Part shown: one piece after another, positions 52,741 through 61,983 of the stretch
How the letters are laid out: the number at the start of each line of letters is the position of its first letter
How positions within the stretch are numbered: the first letter of the stretch is position 1
Assembly: GCA_964391185.1 (NCBI GenBank)
Contig: CAYMIX010000002.1
Coordinates: 156,267 to 220,266, forward strand
DNA length: 64,000 nucleotides
Reading direction: 5' to 3'
Source: JAKQEM01 sp964391185
Lineage (GTDB): Bacteria; Patescibacteriota; Gracilibacteria; Peribacterales; Peribacteraceae
Program-made: the position numbers and the translations under genes
The notes under the pieces: model-generated
Told to the model about the DNA's origin: nothing
Seen by the model: only the letters and a program-made list of their open reading frames with translations
Database searches by the model: none

Positions 52741-52822
52741 GTTTATTAGTTTACTAGTTTATTGGTTCGGAAGTATCACTGCTAACGAACCAGTAAACTA
52801 ATAAACCAGTTAACCAATAAAC
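52741..52822. repeat. word-array palindrome of GTTWAYTR words
   Basis: The left arm is GTTTATTA, GTTTACTA, GTTTATTG, GTT. The right arm on the minus strand is GTTTATTG, GTTAACTG, GTTTATTA, GTTTACTG, GTT. The arms have three and four full words, so they are not exact mirror copies. Confidence 0.8.
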
Positions 52823-52878
52823 ATATGAAGGAATGCCAAGTATCGACGACAATCAGCAGAAAGTGTACTGTGTGATGC

Positions 52879-53553
52879 GTGTTAAGAATCCCTTCAGCGT
52901 TGGAGAAGCGTTTAGCAAAGCTGTTTCCCAAAATCCGGGAGCGCGAGAAATTTGTTGCAGACACCCTCAAAGAAGCGCTCGATGGGCAACTGCCTGAAGA
53001 TGAAGAAATGGATGGCAACCGTATGGTTGGCGGAACGCTGCACCTTTTTTCTGATGGTGGCTCACGCGGAAACCCTGGCCAATCCGCCATCGCATATATC
53101 ATTGAGGACCCTGTCCGGGGAGAAGTGTTAAAAGAAGGAAATGAACGCATTGGTATCGAAACAAATAACGTCGCTGAGTACCGCGCGCTCATTGAAGGAC
53201 TGAAAGTTGCACAGGAATTCCAGCCAAACAGGCTTATTTGTCATTTAGATTCAGAACTCGTCGTGAAACAACTCAATGGTGAATACAAAGTGAAGATGGC
53301 GACTCTTCAGCCGTTCTTCGAAGAAATCCAACAGCTCGCAGCCGAAATGCCGGATGTCGTCTTTACGCATATTCCCCGCGAAGATAACTGGCGCGCAGAT
53401 GCCTTGGTCAATAAAGCCCTCGACGAACTCCCTGCCCCAAGCCTTCCCCCGATGCGTACGCCACAGGAACAGCAGCAATCACTATTTTCTCAACGTCCAA
53501 CGGAGCGGCCGGGTGATATGTACCGAGAATCCGTGAACCGACGCACGCTATAA
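52879..53553 (+). CDS. ribonuclease HI-family protein
   Basis: 224 residues. After a helical N-terminus, RNase H motifs appear: FSDGGSRGNPG (first Asp), NNVAEYRALIEGL (Glu), DSELVVKQLNGEYKVK (Asp) and PREDNWRADAL (last Asp). It removes RNA from RNA-DNA hybrids. The frame starts at GTG 52879; an ATG four bases earlier is out of frame. The C-terminal tail is low-complexity and Pro/Gln rich. Confidence 0.88.
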   Translation: MLRIPSALEKRLAKLFPKIREREKFVADTLKEALDGQLPEDEEMDGNRMVGGTLHLFSDGGSRGNPGQSAIAYIIEDPVRGEVLKEGNERIGIETNNVAEYRALIEGLKVAQEFQPNRLICHLDSELVVKQLNGEYKVKMATLQPFFEEIQQLAAEMPDVVFTHIPREDNWRADALVNKALDELPAPSLPPMRTPQEQQQSLFSQRPTERPGDMYRESVNRRTL

Positions 53554-53609
53554 AAAGTGTGGTTTCTGCTCTAGCTGCCCGCACATTCTTCCGCCAAACT
53601 ACGATCGTC

Positions 53610-54902
53610 ATGTTTCGCATGCGCCTCATCTTCGGTTTCCTCGGAATCCTCGGCTCCTTCGGTTTCGCCGTGAGGACAGAAGCAGCCACCACAACCCTGA
53701 CCTATCGCCACCGTCACCACGTCTTTACCATCCGCACGGGTGCCGACTGGCAGTCAGCAAAAGAAGTATGGACCTACCGCGGACAGCCAATCGTTCCTCC
53801 TGCAGAATTGCGCGTGGAAGGCAACGAAAGTATTCCTCTCCCCGATGGTTTCGCAAAAAGCACAGAAGTAGCATGGGACGAAGCTGCTATCGCGCAAGCA
53901 ATCGCTGAAAAAATTGTCCCATCAATCGATCGCTCTGCCGGTGCGGTGACCATCAGCAAAACCGCTTCAGGAACAATTATATTCGAAGGTGAGGGTTTCC
54001 CCGGTCAGACAATCGATCTGGAGCTCGCTACACGTTTGACCGTGCAGGCACTGGAACAAAGTGTGACAGACATTACGCTTCCGGTAACGATAACGCCTCC
54101 AACGGTAACGGTGAATGATGCTGAACTCCGTGAACTCGGCATCAAAGAATTCGTGACAATTGGCGAATCGGATTTCCACGGGTCCACACAAAACCGTATT
54201 CACAATGTAGTTACTGGGCTCAATAAATTTAACGGACACTTGATAGAGAAAGATGAAACGTTTTCATTCGTGAAAGAACTCGGTCCTGTCGATGGCACAA
54301 CGGGATACAGGAAAGAGCTGACAATCATCGGCGATAAAACATTGCCAGACTACGGTGGTGGCCTTTGTCAGGTGAGTTCGACTGCATACCGCGGTATCTG
54401 GGAATACGGCTTTCCGATTATTCAGCGCAAGAACCATAGTTTCGCCGTGCACTATTACGCTCCACAAGGAACAGATGCGACGGTGTATCCACCAAACGTT
54501 GATATTAAGTTTTTGAACGATTCACCGGGAGCACTGTTGATGCAAACTGCGATCGATATCCCAAATACCAAGGCTTATTTTATCTACTACGGAACAAAGG
54601 ACGATCGTACGTCGAATGTGTACGGACCATATACGTGGAACCACATTCCAGCCCCACCACCTCGCACCGAAGAGACGATGGAAATCGCCCCAGGCACACG
54701 CCGCAAAGTGGGCGAAGCTGTTCCAGGTATGAACGCTGCATGGTTCCGTGTTGTAGAGAAAGATGGCAAAACAGAAACAAAGGGAACGTACTCGACATAC
54801 CAAGCTCGCCCGCTGTATTGGCAGGTTGGTGTTGCAAGTTTGCCAACGGGCAGTGGCGCCCTGACGGATGCGCCGGCGGGAGAAGCGGTGATTGCGGATT
54901 AG
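53610..54902 (+). CDS. VanW-family secreted protein
   Basis: 430 residues. Signal peptide or anchor (about 5-25), an N-terminal YoaR-like domain, and the VanW core with GLCQVSSTAYRGIW and HSFAVHYYAPQGTDATVYPP. VanW proteins occur with peptidoglycan-modifying systems, but their activity is not established. ATG at 53610 precedes the hydrophobic segment. It follows the RNase H gene by 56 bp. Confidence 0.85.
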   Translation: MFRMRLIFGFLGILGSFGFAVRTEAATTTLTYRHRHHVFTIRTGADWQSAKEVWTYRGQPIVPPAELRVEGNESIPLPDGFAKSTEVAWDEAAIAQAIAEKIVPSIDRSAGAVTISKTASGTIIFEGEGFPGQTIDLELATRLTVQALEQSVTDITLPVTITPPTVTVNDAELRELGIKEFVTIGESDFHGSTQNRIHNVVTGLNKFNGHLIEKDETFSFVKELGPVDGTTGYRKELTIIGDKTLPDYGGGLCQVSSTAYRGIWEYGFPIIQRKNHSFAVHYYAPQGTDATVYPPNVDIKFLNDSPGALLMQTAIDIPNTKAYFIYYGTKDDRTSNVYGPYTWNHIPAPPPRTEETMEIAPGTRRKVGEAVPGMNAAWFRVVEKDGKTETKGTYSTYQARPLYWQVGVASLPTGSGALTDAPAGEAVIAD

Positions 54903-55003
54903 CAGTATGGTTCGTCGAGCTCACCATGACACGAGTTGTGGCACCCTGCCTGCCCGTCCGAAGCTCAGAGGCGAAGGTGGGAGCCCGACGAAGGGCGACA
55001 CAA
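54902..55003. repeat. two dispersed palindromic repeats in tandem
   Basis: 54902-54934 is the GTGTCATGGTGAG ... GAACCATACTG type (also at 43347-43394, with a different central loop). 54941-55003 carries the CCTGCCTGCCC ... GCGAAGGTGGGAGC block shared with the ndk terminator and the CGACGAAGGGCGACAC block shared with 30623. It lies between convergent genes. Confidence 0.6.
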
Positions 55004-55004
55004 G

Positions 55005-55634
55005 CTACATTCCCTCCGATTTCAGCGGCCTTTGCAACTGATCCACCGTTATCAGCCGAATAAACTTTTCGAGTTCGCTTTCCGCCATCGTCAGGTCTGA
55101 GAGTAGTGCGAAATCTGCGATCTTGGTACTCGCCTGCACAAATGCTTTACCTTCCGCTGTGAGCACATTGAAGCGAGGATCGGTTTCATCAGCGGGAAGT
55201 AATCCTAGGAGATAGAGTAGACGAAGCTTGAAGGCAGTCAGCGGACTGCGATCAGGTTCCATCGAGAGACGAATGAATTCAAGAATCAAATCAAACACCG
55301 CTGGCAATGGCTCATCATCATCGGTAAGAGCGAGCAATAAATCGATCCCCTGTTCTAACCGGAGAAATGTATCGAATGATCCTGACACAGCAGGGACATC
55401 ATCACGATTGATTGCACCTGTAATCGCCGTGTGTGAATCGCTTAAGGAAAGTTCTACCGTGATATGACGGAACGGGAGAATGGTTCCACCAAGCTTGCTC
55501 CCAGTTTTGCGCACACTGCGAGCGCGTGCTGCCATGCGCCCCAGTTCTTTGGTAAACAAAATACACAACCGGTCAGCCTCGCCGATATCAATCGTCCGTA
55601 GCACGACGGCCTCTGCACGAGCACTGCGAGACAT
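55005..55634 (-). CDS. recO: DNA repair protein RecO
   Basis: 209 residues. OB-fold N-terminus with AEAVVLRTIDIGEADRLCILFTKELGRM, followed by the helical RecO_C part. The zinc-binding four-cysteine motif found in many RecO proteins is absent. It loads RecA at gaps with RecR. The start lies 6 bp from the ftsX stop, so the two are co-transcribed. Confidence 0.85.
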   Translation of the reverse strand: MSRSARAEAVVLRTIDIGEADRLCILFTKELGRMAARARSVRKTGSKLGGTILPFRHITVELSLSDSHTAITGAINRDDVPAVSGSFDTFLRLEQGIDLLLALTDDDEPLPAVFDLILEFIRLSMEPDRSPLTAFKLRLLYLLGLLPADETDPRFNVLTAEGKAFVQASTKIADFALLSDLTMAESELEKFIRLITVDQLQRPLKSEGM

Positions 55635-55640
55635 GTGATG

Positions 55641-56603
55641 CTACGCAAAGAGAACGAATGACGTCGGCAGGTATTTCTTTGCTCCGATATACGTACCGAT
55701 GAACGCAAGAATCGGCATGGCAATAAGTTCGATCAAAAGAAACAGTGGCAAGTATGTCGAAAGCAATGGAATCATTTCTGACTGCAGCTGACGGAAGGCA
55801 GACTCCAAGGCAATTGCCGGCATGAATACTGGCAGCAACGCGATAAGCGCAACGACGGTAGCTGTACCAATGACAGTGCCGGCAATGAGAAGTAATCCAA
55901 CCTCTGCTGCGAAAGGCAGTAAAACGGATATCGGCGAAGCGCCGAGCAAGTGCTCGAGTAACAATTCATGCCCGCGGTTCGCAGTGTTGCGTGTTACCCA
56001 TTCGAGAATCATGCAGAAAAGCAAAACAAACGCGATAACAACAAAGACAATACTGAGGGTGCGCATGCCACCTGTTACTTCGAGGAGTGTGCGAATTTCA
56101 CTCTCACGATCGGATGCAGAAGAAAGGAAGGATGGATTCACGACATTCCTCCATTCTTCTTTTTGGATTTCCTGAATAAAAGCATCGTAGGAGTTGAGTG
56201 ATGCGAGTGTGACGGCGAATGTATCAGGAAATGGATTATCGAGATCATATTCTTCCAAGAATGCGACAAGCTCGGGATCTCGAGCTTTCTCGCGTTCGTA
56301 CGCTTGTTCCTTGGGAATGTACGTCACGTTTTGCACCGATGGATGGTCATTCAAGGTTGCATATAGTTCTTGAATATCCGTCTCCTGTGCACCGGACAAT
56401 ACTTCTAACTGGATACCCGCACGCGACGTGAGCAAACGACCAGTTCCGTGCACGCCAAGAAGGAACACAAGAAAGAGCTGCACGAGCACCATTAAGCTTG
56501 TGAAGAGCATGAGTGTTGCGCCCCAACTTCTATCGCGTCCGATTTGCTGCAACCCGCGCTTGAGCCCGCGCTGCATACTGCCCATGCTGTTACTGCTTGG
56601 CAT
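55641..56603 (-). CDS. ftsX: FtsX-like cell-division permease
   Basis: 320 residues. A first helix (about 35-58), a large extracytoplasmic domain (60-195), then three more helices and the final GTYIGAKKYL. This four-helix ECD layout is FtsX. It normally works with FtsE ATPase to activate peptidoglycan hydrolases, but ftsE is not adjacent. ATG at 56603 is preferred to TTG at 56624. Confidence 0.85.
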   Translation of the reverse strand: MPSSNSMGSMQRGLKRGLQQIGRDRSWGATLMLFTSLMVLVQLFLVFLLGVHGTGRLLTSRAGIQLEVLSGAQETDIQELYATLNDHPSVQNVTYIPKEQAYEREKARDPELVAFLEEYDLDNPFPDTFAVTLASLNSYDAFIQEIQKEEWRNVVNPSFLSSASDRESEIRTLLEVTGGMRTLSIVFVVIAFVLLFCMILEWVTRNTANRGHELLLEHLLGASPISVLLPFAAEVGLLLIAGTVIGTATVVALIALLPVFMPAIALESAFRQLQSEMIPLLSTYLPLFLLIELIAMPILAFIGTYIGAKKYLPTSFVLFA

Positions 56604-56626
56604 GGTGATGATTGTACTCGGCAAGC

Positions 56627-56757
56627 TTTCGGCTGTCAGCTTTTAGGTTTCAGCTTCCAAAATGAATTTTTTATATCTGCATGCAAAATTACGACAATAC
56701 TTAATTAAAAACATTTCGATGAAGAAGCTGAAAGCCAACACCTAAAAGCTGTTAGAG
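56627..56757. repeat. word-array palindrome of 7-nt AAGCTGA words
   Basis: The left arm on the minus strand is AAGCTGA, AACCTAA, AAGCTGA, CAGCCGA, AAGCTTG. The right arm is AAGCTGA, AAGCCAA, CACCTAA, AAGCTGT. A 60-bp AT-rich centre separates them. The stop of the TPR gene is inside the right arm. Confidence 0.7.
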
Positions 56758-57378
56758 CTGCTTCGCCCCCTGCTTCTCTTTCTCCTTCACCGTCTTCTGC
56801 AACCGCTCGATCGCCGCCACACATTCACGTGCGCGCGGGTTCTGCGGATCGAGGTCGAGTGCGCGGAGGAACAACGCCCGAGCCTTGGAAAAGTTTTGCA
56901 ATTCAAGATATGCAACACCAAGGTCGCACAGTGTGAGCGTGTTATCGCTATCAAGGTTGAGCGAGCGCTCAAGCGTCACGACTCCTTGCGGCTTCTGCCC
57001 CATGTTGAACAGTACCCAGCCGAGGCAACGCAAAATTTCTGGATTGTTCGACTTCAAACGATTGGCTTCCTTCAAGCGCTTGAATGCCTCTTCCCATTTT
57101 CTACTATGAGAACGAATAAACCCAAGAATATATTGGCCAGTATAGCTGGAAGCATCCAATGCAATCGATTGAAGTGCAGCAGCCTCAGCACGGTCATAGC
57201 GTTCTAAAGAAAGTTCGTTGTCCGCAATTTCTTCGAGAGCCGCAACATTTGATGGATCTTCGAGTACCAACTGTTCCAAAATCTCCAAGGCATCGTGATG
57301 CTTGCCTGTCAGCTTCAGCTGTTCAGCCCGCTCCAGCCGCTCGAGGATATTCGGTGGCAATTGACTTGGATCAATCAT
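56752..57378 (-). CDS. TPR-repeat protein
   Basis: 208 residues. Four to five TPR motifs (e.g. GKHHDALEILEQLVLEDPSN, NFSKARALFLRALDLDPQN), soluble, with a basic Lys/Glu-rich tail. It probably scaffolds protein contacts. ATG at 57378 (MIDPSQL) is chosen; a longer frame from 57546 has poor composition. Its last codons and stop are within the AGCTG word array. Confidence 0.8.
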   Translation of the reverse strand: MIDPSQLPPNILERLERAEQLKLTGKHHDALEILEQLVLEDPSNVAALEEIADNELSLERYDRAEAAALQSIALDASSYTGQYILGFIRSHSRKWEEAFKRLKEANRLKSNNPEILRCLGWVLFNMGQKPQGVVTLERSLNLDSDNTLTLCDLGVAYLELQNFSKARALFLRALDLDPQNPRARECVAAIERLQKTVKEKEKQGAKQL

Positions 57379-57469
57379 ATATGGCCAGATGGTACGGCAA
57401 AAAGTGTCGAGAGCAAATAAACCATGGGGAGAAATTATACGTCTCGCAAATATAGGTTCTACGGAGAAT

Positions 57470-57799
57470 TTAGGAAAGGAAGTAGTCCACTGTACGCAAG
57501 AGCGCATACGCCCCCGTAACCACGGCGATACTAAAAATCGAGCCAATCATCAAGTCTTTTCCTTTTTGCTTGTAATCCTCTTTCACACCGGAAACCGTGA
57601 CCAGAAATGCTCCTACAATAAACATAACGACGGCAAAAGGGCCAATGGTGGCTGCTAAATACGTAATGATGCGATCAGCAATCTGGTAAAAATTGAGGCC
57701 GGTGCCAATTCCGACATTAAGCGTTCGCTGTGCAAAGGCCGGCAACGGTGCCAGCGTGCCCAATAGAACCAGCCGGAGGGTGTGTTTTATGAGTTTCAT
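57470..57799 (-). CDS. TrbC/VirB2-like small membrane protein
   Basis: 109 residues. Signal peptide (ending PAFAQ near residue 24) and two hydrophobic helices (about 45-68 and 82-102) joined by a charged KEDYKQKGKDL turn. This matches the length and shape of TrbC/VirB2 pilins, which are common singletons in Patescibacteria. ATG at 57799 gives the signal peptide. Assignment to the family is by architecture only. Confidence 0.6.
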   Translation of the reverse strand: MKLIKHTLRLVLLGTLAPLPAFAQRTLNVGIGTGLNFYQIADRIITYLAATIGPFAVVMFIVGAFLVTVSGVKEDYKQKGKDLMIGSIFSIAVVTGAYALLRTVDYFLS

Positions 57800-57852
57800 T
57801 CTTGTGCGACACAAATTACCCTCTTTTTCATGGAAAGGATAGGACGAAGAAA

Positions 57853-57948
57853 CGTTACTGGTTGGCACGTTTGCACGTTACTCGTTCAACTGCATAACGC
57901 GTAACCCGCAATCGAGTAACGCGGTAACGATAGATTGTCGAGTAAGCG
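57853..57948. repeat. word-array palindrome of GTTACNC-type words
   Basis: The left arm is GTTACTG, GTTGGCAC, GTTTGCAC, GTTACTC, GTTCAAC. The right arm on the minus strand is GTTACCGC, GTTACTCG, GTTACGC, GTTATGC. It lies between the divergent pilin-like gene and the PBP gene, and shares words with 45412 and 28715. Confidence 0.7.
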
Positions 57949-57950
57949 TA

Positions 57951-57980
57951 TTGCACCCGGCCAGTTTTGAGGCCTACACT
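57951..57980 (+). promoter_or_regulatory. promoter TTGCAC-N18-TACACT
   Basis: The -10 at 57975-57980 ends 8 nt before the PBP ATG at 57989. This is one of the few leaderless-type sites with a recognisable -35. Confidence 0.5.
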
Positions 57981-57988
57981 GAGTACCC

Positions 57989-60900
57989 ATGCCAGATTCG
58001 CAGGACGCGGATACCAACGGCTTTCATACACGCGGTTTGCACAAGGATATTCATTCACCTGAATTATCTGCCGGTCGAACACACACCAATGACCCAGCTC
58101 CTGTGCGTCGACCAGTATCAATCCCACCCTCACGCCTAAATATGTTACGTCGCAAAGCAGCACAGACGAATTGGCGCGGCCGATGGAATAATCTGAAGGA
58201 ATGGGTACGCCAACGCGGACGTAAGCGTCTCATAAAAGATATTATCCTCTGGGGATTCGGACTCGGCATTCTCTATACATTCTTTTTGTGGATCACCCTC
58301 CCTGATATTTCTGATCCGCGAAGCTTGATCGCATCACAGAGCTCGATGATTGTCGATCGTAACGGGACGGAACTGTATCGTCTATATAATGAGGAAGACC
58401 GCACATTTATTCCAAAAGAACAGATCCCGGAGCACATGCGTCAGGCAATCGTCGCTATCGAAGACGAGCGCTTCTATGAGCGTGGATGTTTGGATGTTCA
58501 AGCAATCGCTCGCGTGTTCTTCCGCTTCGGCCAAGCAGGAGGAGCATCGACACTCACGCGCCAGCTCGCACGCAACGCGCTCAATATTAAGAATGACAAT
58601 ATTATTAATCGTAAACTCAAAGAAATTATTTTGGGCTGCCAGCTCGAAGCCGATTACAGCAAAGAAGATCTCTTGAGTTTGTATCTCAACTGGATTCCCT
58701 ACGGACAAAATGCATACGGCATCGAGCTTGCGACTCGCACATACTTTGGCATCGGCGCGAAGGATTTGAACCTCGCACAATCTGTCGTGCTTGCAGCGCT
58801 CCCCCAAGCGCCTTCCTACTACAGTCCATACGGTAAGCACGTTCACACCACTGTTTCGCAAGATGTGATTGATGACATTGTTTCTGGTCGCATAACAAAA
58901 ACTTCTCAAATCCCTGACGAAGATGTTCAGATTGGCCTCATTGGAAACATGGTCGGTACAGGCTCTACGTTCGTGTACATCGGAGGACGTACCGATCAGG
59001 TGTTGCAGAACATGGAGAAATTCGGCTACATCACCAAGGAAGAACATCAGAAAACATTGGAAGATCTGACAAATATTGCATTCAAACAGAACCGTGAAAA
59101 TATCCGCGCACCGCACTTCGTTCTTTGGGTAAAATCTCAAGTAGAGGAAATCCTCGCGGAAGGTGCTGAAGAAGGGCTGCTCAACCAAGGAGGACTCACT
59201 ATCGAGACAACACTTGATTGGGAAATGCAGCAAGAAGCAGAGAAGCTTATTGCGGCTAAACATGCCGATATTGCATCGGTATATGGCGCGTACAATCTCG
59301 CGATGGTCTCGGTGGAAGTGGGCACGAATCGCATCGTCACATACGTTGGCAATGCAGATTACAACGATGAGGAGCACGACGGAAAAGTAGATATGGCACG
59401 CGCTCCGCGTCAGCCTGGTAGCAGCTTCAAACCAATTGTGTACACAACAGCTTTCGAGAAAGGCTACGGACCAGCGACTGTTCTCTATGATGTCCCGACA
59501 AAGATTGGCGATGAGGCTCCACAGAACTTCGATGGCGGATTCTGGGGACTCATGAATGTTCGTAAAGCGCTCGCTTCCTCACGCAATATTCCAGCGATCA
59601 AAGCGTACTTCCTTGCAGGAGAAGAAGATGACATCCTCGACACCGCTTCGCGCATGGGTATCGTCTCCCCTATGAATCAGAAGCGCGACATCCAAGAAGA
59701 GAATCCTGACTTCGAATACGGTTGGCCTCTCGCTCTTGGCGCCGGCGAAACACCGCTGACAGAAATGGTGCAGGCCTACGCGACATTTGCGAACGGTGGT
59801 ATCAGCAAGCCTCTCGTCTCAATTAGTCGCATCAAAGACAAGCGCGGAAATATCCTCTACGAAACAAACGACCAAGACGAGGGATCGCAAGCAATCGACC
59901 CACGTATTGCGTATCAGATCACGTCAATCCTCAGCGACACTGGCGCACGCCCCAATGAATTCTGGCAGAACGTCTTGAGTGTCCCGGGCTTCCAAGCAGC
60001 AGCTAAGACGGGAACAAGTAACAAGTGTCTCAAGCGCGACGATAACGGCGGCTGCACAGACCGTAAGCCGGATAACCTCTGGACCATGGGCTTTACGCCA
60101 AACCTTGTGACAGGTATCTGGCTTGGGAATGCCAATGCCGAGCCGCTCTCCGCAAAAGCAGAATCGTTGAACATCGCTTCGCCTATCTGGAAGGACTATA
60201 TGATTCGCGCACATACGCTCGTGAAGAATCCAAAGACGTCGTTCGACGTTCCATCAGGCATTGCGCAACCCCAGATTTCCACGCTCAGCGGACAACTCCC
60301 GACGGAATGCACGCCGGTAGCCTACCGAGCATCGGATGTGTTCTTGGAAGAAAAATTCCCATCACAAGATGACCCGGCATGTGTCCGGTTAGCAGTGGAC
60401 CGCGTGACAGGCCTCCTCGCTTCCGACGAATGTCCCGATGAAGCCGCTGAAGTACGCAGCTTCCTTGCGCCACAGGAGGTGCTCGCAGACCGCTTTCCGC
60501 AGTGGCAACAATCGGTGATTGATTGGGCAACGCGAGCAATGAATTCATATGATCCGGCCCTAGGCGCTTTCTCTGGCTCTACACTCCCCTTGCCACTCGC
60601 TCCAACAGAAAAATGTTCGATTGCGCTCACGCCTGGGCGCATGAAAAAGCCAGAGCTGCGTATCGAATCTCCTAGCAACGGAGGCGGTGCTACTTTCCCA
60701 TCATTCCGGGTCCGCTTGGATTACAGTGTAGGCTCCACAGTTCGCGAAGTCCGCGCGTTACTCGATGGCAAACAAGTCGCTCGTACTGCGGATGCCGATA
60801 ACATCACCGTCAACGTACCGCGATCGGTAGGCGAACGTGGTCAGCACACTCTCAAGGTGACGCTTATTGATGAGTATTATAACGAAGTGGAAGACGAAGT

Positions 60901-61207
60901 AACCTTCACCTTTGAGGAAGATAACCGAGATCCACATGTTTCATTTATTTCTCCGCGAGGTGACCTCACCACGAAAGCTGGTGAGACAATTGTGCTGGAA
61001 GTGGATGCGGAAGATAACGAAGGTGGCATCAAATATGTTCAGTTCTACCTCGATACTCGACTGCTCACGACGAAACCAGCTGCGCCGTATAAGCTCGACT
61101 GGACGCCCGATACCATCAACTCTGGTACGTACACACTCAAAGCTATCGCCACAGACTTGGCAGGAAACACGAGTGACGATGAAATCGAATTGAGAATTGA
61201 GAATTGA
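57989..61207 (+). CDS. class A penicillin-binding protein with C-terminal Ig-like repeats
   Basis: 1072 residues. Cytoplasmic basic N-terminus, one helix (about 83-103), a GT51 domain with catalytic E158 in AIEDERF, and a transpeptidase with SxxK at S478-K481, SRN at 531-533 and KTG at 673-675. Two Ig-like repeats (about 880-1072) end the protein. It polymerises and crosslinks peptidoglycan. The usual His after the catalytic Glu is replaced (ERG). The last residues (ELRIEN) are encoded by GAATTGA words. Confidence 0.92.
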   Translation: MPDSQDADTNGFHTRGLHKDIHSPELSAGRTHTNDPAPVRRPVSIPPSRLNMLRRKAAQTNWRGRWNNLKEWVRQRGRKRLIKDIILWGFGLGILYTFFLWITLPDISDPRSLIASQSSMIVDRNGTELYRLYNEEDRTFIPKEQIPEHMRQAIVAIEDERFYERGCLDVQAIARVFFRFGQAGGASTLTRQLARNALNIKNDNIINRKLKEIILGCQLEADYSKEDLLSLYLNWIPYGQNAYGIELATRTYFGIGAKDLNLAQSVVLAALPQAPSYYSPYGKHVHTTVSQDVIDDIVSGRITKTSQIPDEDVQIGLIGNMVGTGSTFVYIGGRTDQVLQNMEKFGYITKEEHQKTLEDLTNIAFKQNRENIRAPHFVLWVKSQVEEILAEGAEEGLLNQGGLTIETTLDWEMQQEAEKLIAAKHADIASVYGAYNLAMVSVEVGTNRIVTYVGNADYNDEEHDGKVDMARAPRQPGSSFKPIVYTTAFEKGYGPATVLYDVPTKIGDEAPQNFDGGFWGLMNVRKALASSRNIPAIKAYFLAGEEDDILDTASRMGIVSPMNQKRDIQEENPDFEYGWPLALGAGETPLTEMVQAYATFANGGISKPLVSISRIKDKRGNILYETNDQDEGSQAIDPRIAYQITSILSDTGARPNEFWQNVLSVPGFQAAAKTGTSNKCLKRDDNGGCTDRKPDNLWTMGFTPNLVTGIWLGNANAEPLSAKAESLNIASPIWKDYMIRAHTLVKNPKTSFDVPSGIAQPQISTLSGQLPTECTPVAYRASDVFLEEKFPSQDDPACVRLAVDRVTGLLASDECPDEAAEVRSFLAPQEVLADRFPQWQQSVIDWATRAMNSYDPALGAFSGSTLPLPLAPTEKCSIALTPGRMKKPELRIESPSNGGGATFPSFRVRLDYSVGSTVREVRALLDGKQVARTADADNITVNVPRSVGERGQHTLKVTLIDEYYNEVEDEVTFTFEEDNRDPHVSFISPRGDLTTKAGETIVLEVDAEDNEGGIKYVQFYLDTRLLTTKPAAPYKLDWTPDTINSGTYTLKAIATDLAGNTSDDEIELRIEN

Positions 61208-61228
61208 GAATAATGAAGAATTATTCTC
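61206..61228. terminator. palindrome overlapping two stop codons
   Basis: Arms GAGAATAAT and ATTATTCTC with loop GAAGA. It begins inside the TGA of the PBP gene and ends inside the stop of convergent yebC, a 23-bp shared terminator. Confidence 0.65.
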
Positions 61229-61976
61229 ATATTTGCTGAGCGATCGCTTCGTCGATCTCAACATTGGTATGAACCTCGCTCACATCGTCATCTTCTTCGA
61301 TTGCTTCGATAACAGCCATGAGTCCGCGTGCAGTTTCGATGTCTTTTATTTCTGCCTTCTGTGTTGGGACATACCGGAGCCCTGCGGATGTCACTTCATA
61401 ATTATTTGACTTCAAGAAATCACGAACCTTCGTCCAGGCAGCCATATCCGTTGTGACAGTCAACGTATCGCCATCGACTTCGAATTCTTCTGCACCAAGA
61501 TCAATGAGAGATAATTCCAATTCTTCGAGTTTCGGGTTTCGTGCTTCGAGTTTCGCTGCGACAACACCGCAGCGTTTGAACATCCACATCACCGATGCCG
61601 ACTCCGCAAACGATCCCCCATTCTTCGTCAGTGCGACACGCACATTCCCGAGCGTGCGATTTTTATTATCTGTCAGGCATTCGATAATAAGCGCTGTGTT
61701 GCCCGGACCGTAACCGGCATACACAACCTCTTCCATCTTATCGCCCTTAAGTGCGCCCGAGCCTTTCGCAATCGCACGTTCGATGTTCGCATTTGGCACG
61801 CTGTCTGCCTTCGCATTATCGATCGCATTACGAAGCGCGACGTTCGTGTTTGGATCTCCTCCGCGCTGCGCAACGATTTCAATCAGCTTCGCGTGCTTGG
61901 TATACACCTTCCCGCGAGCCTTATCGGCCGCAGTTTTCTTCACCCTGATGTTGTGCCATTTACTATGACCGGACAT
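61227..61976 (-). CDS. yebC: YebC/PmpR-family transcription/translation regulator
   Basis: 249 residues. MSGHSKWHNIRVKKTAADKARGK is diagnostic. TACO1/YebC proteins help ribosomes through polyproline or act as DNA-binding regulators. The segment AKLEARNPKLEEL after FKRCGVV is encoded by CGAANNN words (61522-61556) where other YebC proteins have a short acidic loop. TATACT lies 7 nt before the ATG. Confidence 0.93.
   Translation of the reverse strand: MSGHSKWHNIRVKKTAADKARGKVYTKHAKLIEIVAQRGGDPNTNVALRNAIDNAKADSVPNANIERAIAKGSGALKGDKMEEVVYAGYGPGNTALIIECLTDNKNRTLGNVRVALTKNGGSFAESASVMWMFKRCGVVAAKLEARNPKLEELELSLIDLGAEEFEVDGDTLTVTTDMAAWTKVRDFLKSNNYEVTSAGLRYVPTQKAEIKDIETARGLMAVIEAIEEDDDVSEVHTNVEIDEAIAQQI
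61522..61556 (-). repeat. CGAANNN words in frame inside yebC
   Basis: The coding strand reads CGAAACT, CGAAGCA, CGAAACC, CGAAACT, CGAAG with an exact 7-nt period. The words CGAAACT and CGAAGCA also occur in the intergenic array at 24197. Confidence 0.75.
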
Positions 61977-61983
61977 GGCTGGG

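Noticed and set aside
25482..52822. CRISPR array for the GTTWAYTR repeats
   Set aside because: The units are 8 nt, lack unique 25-40-nt spacers, are scattered one per gap and form palindromes; no cas genes are present.
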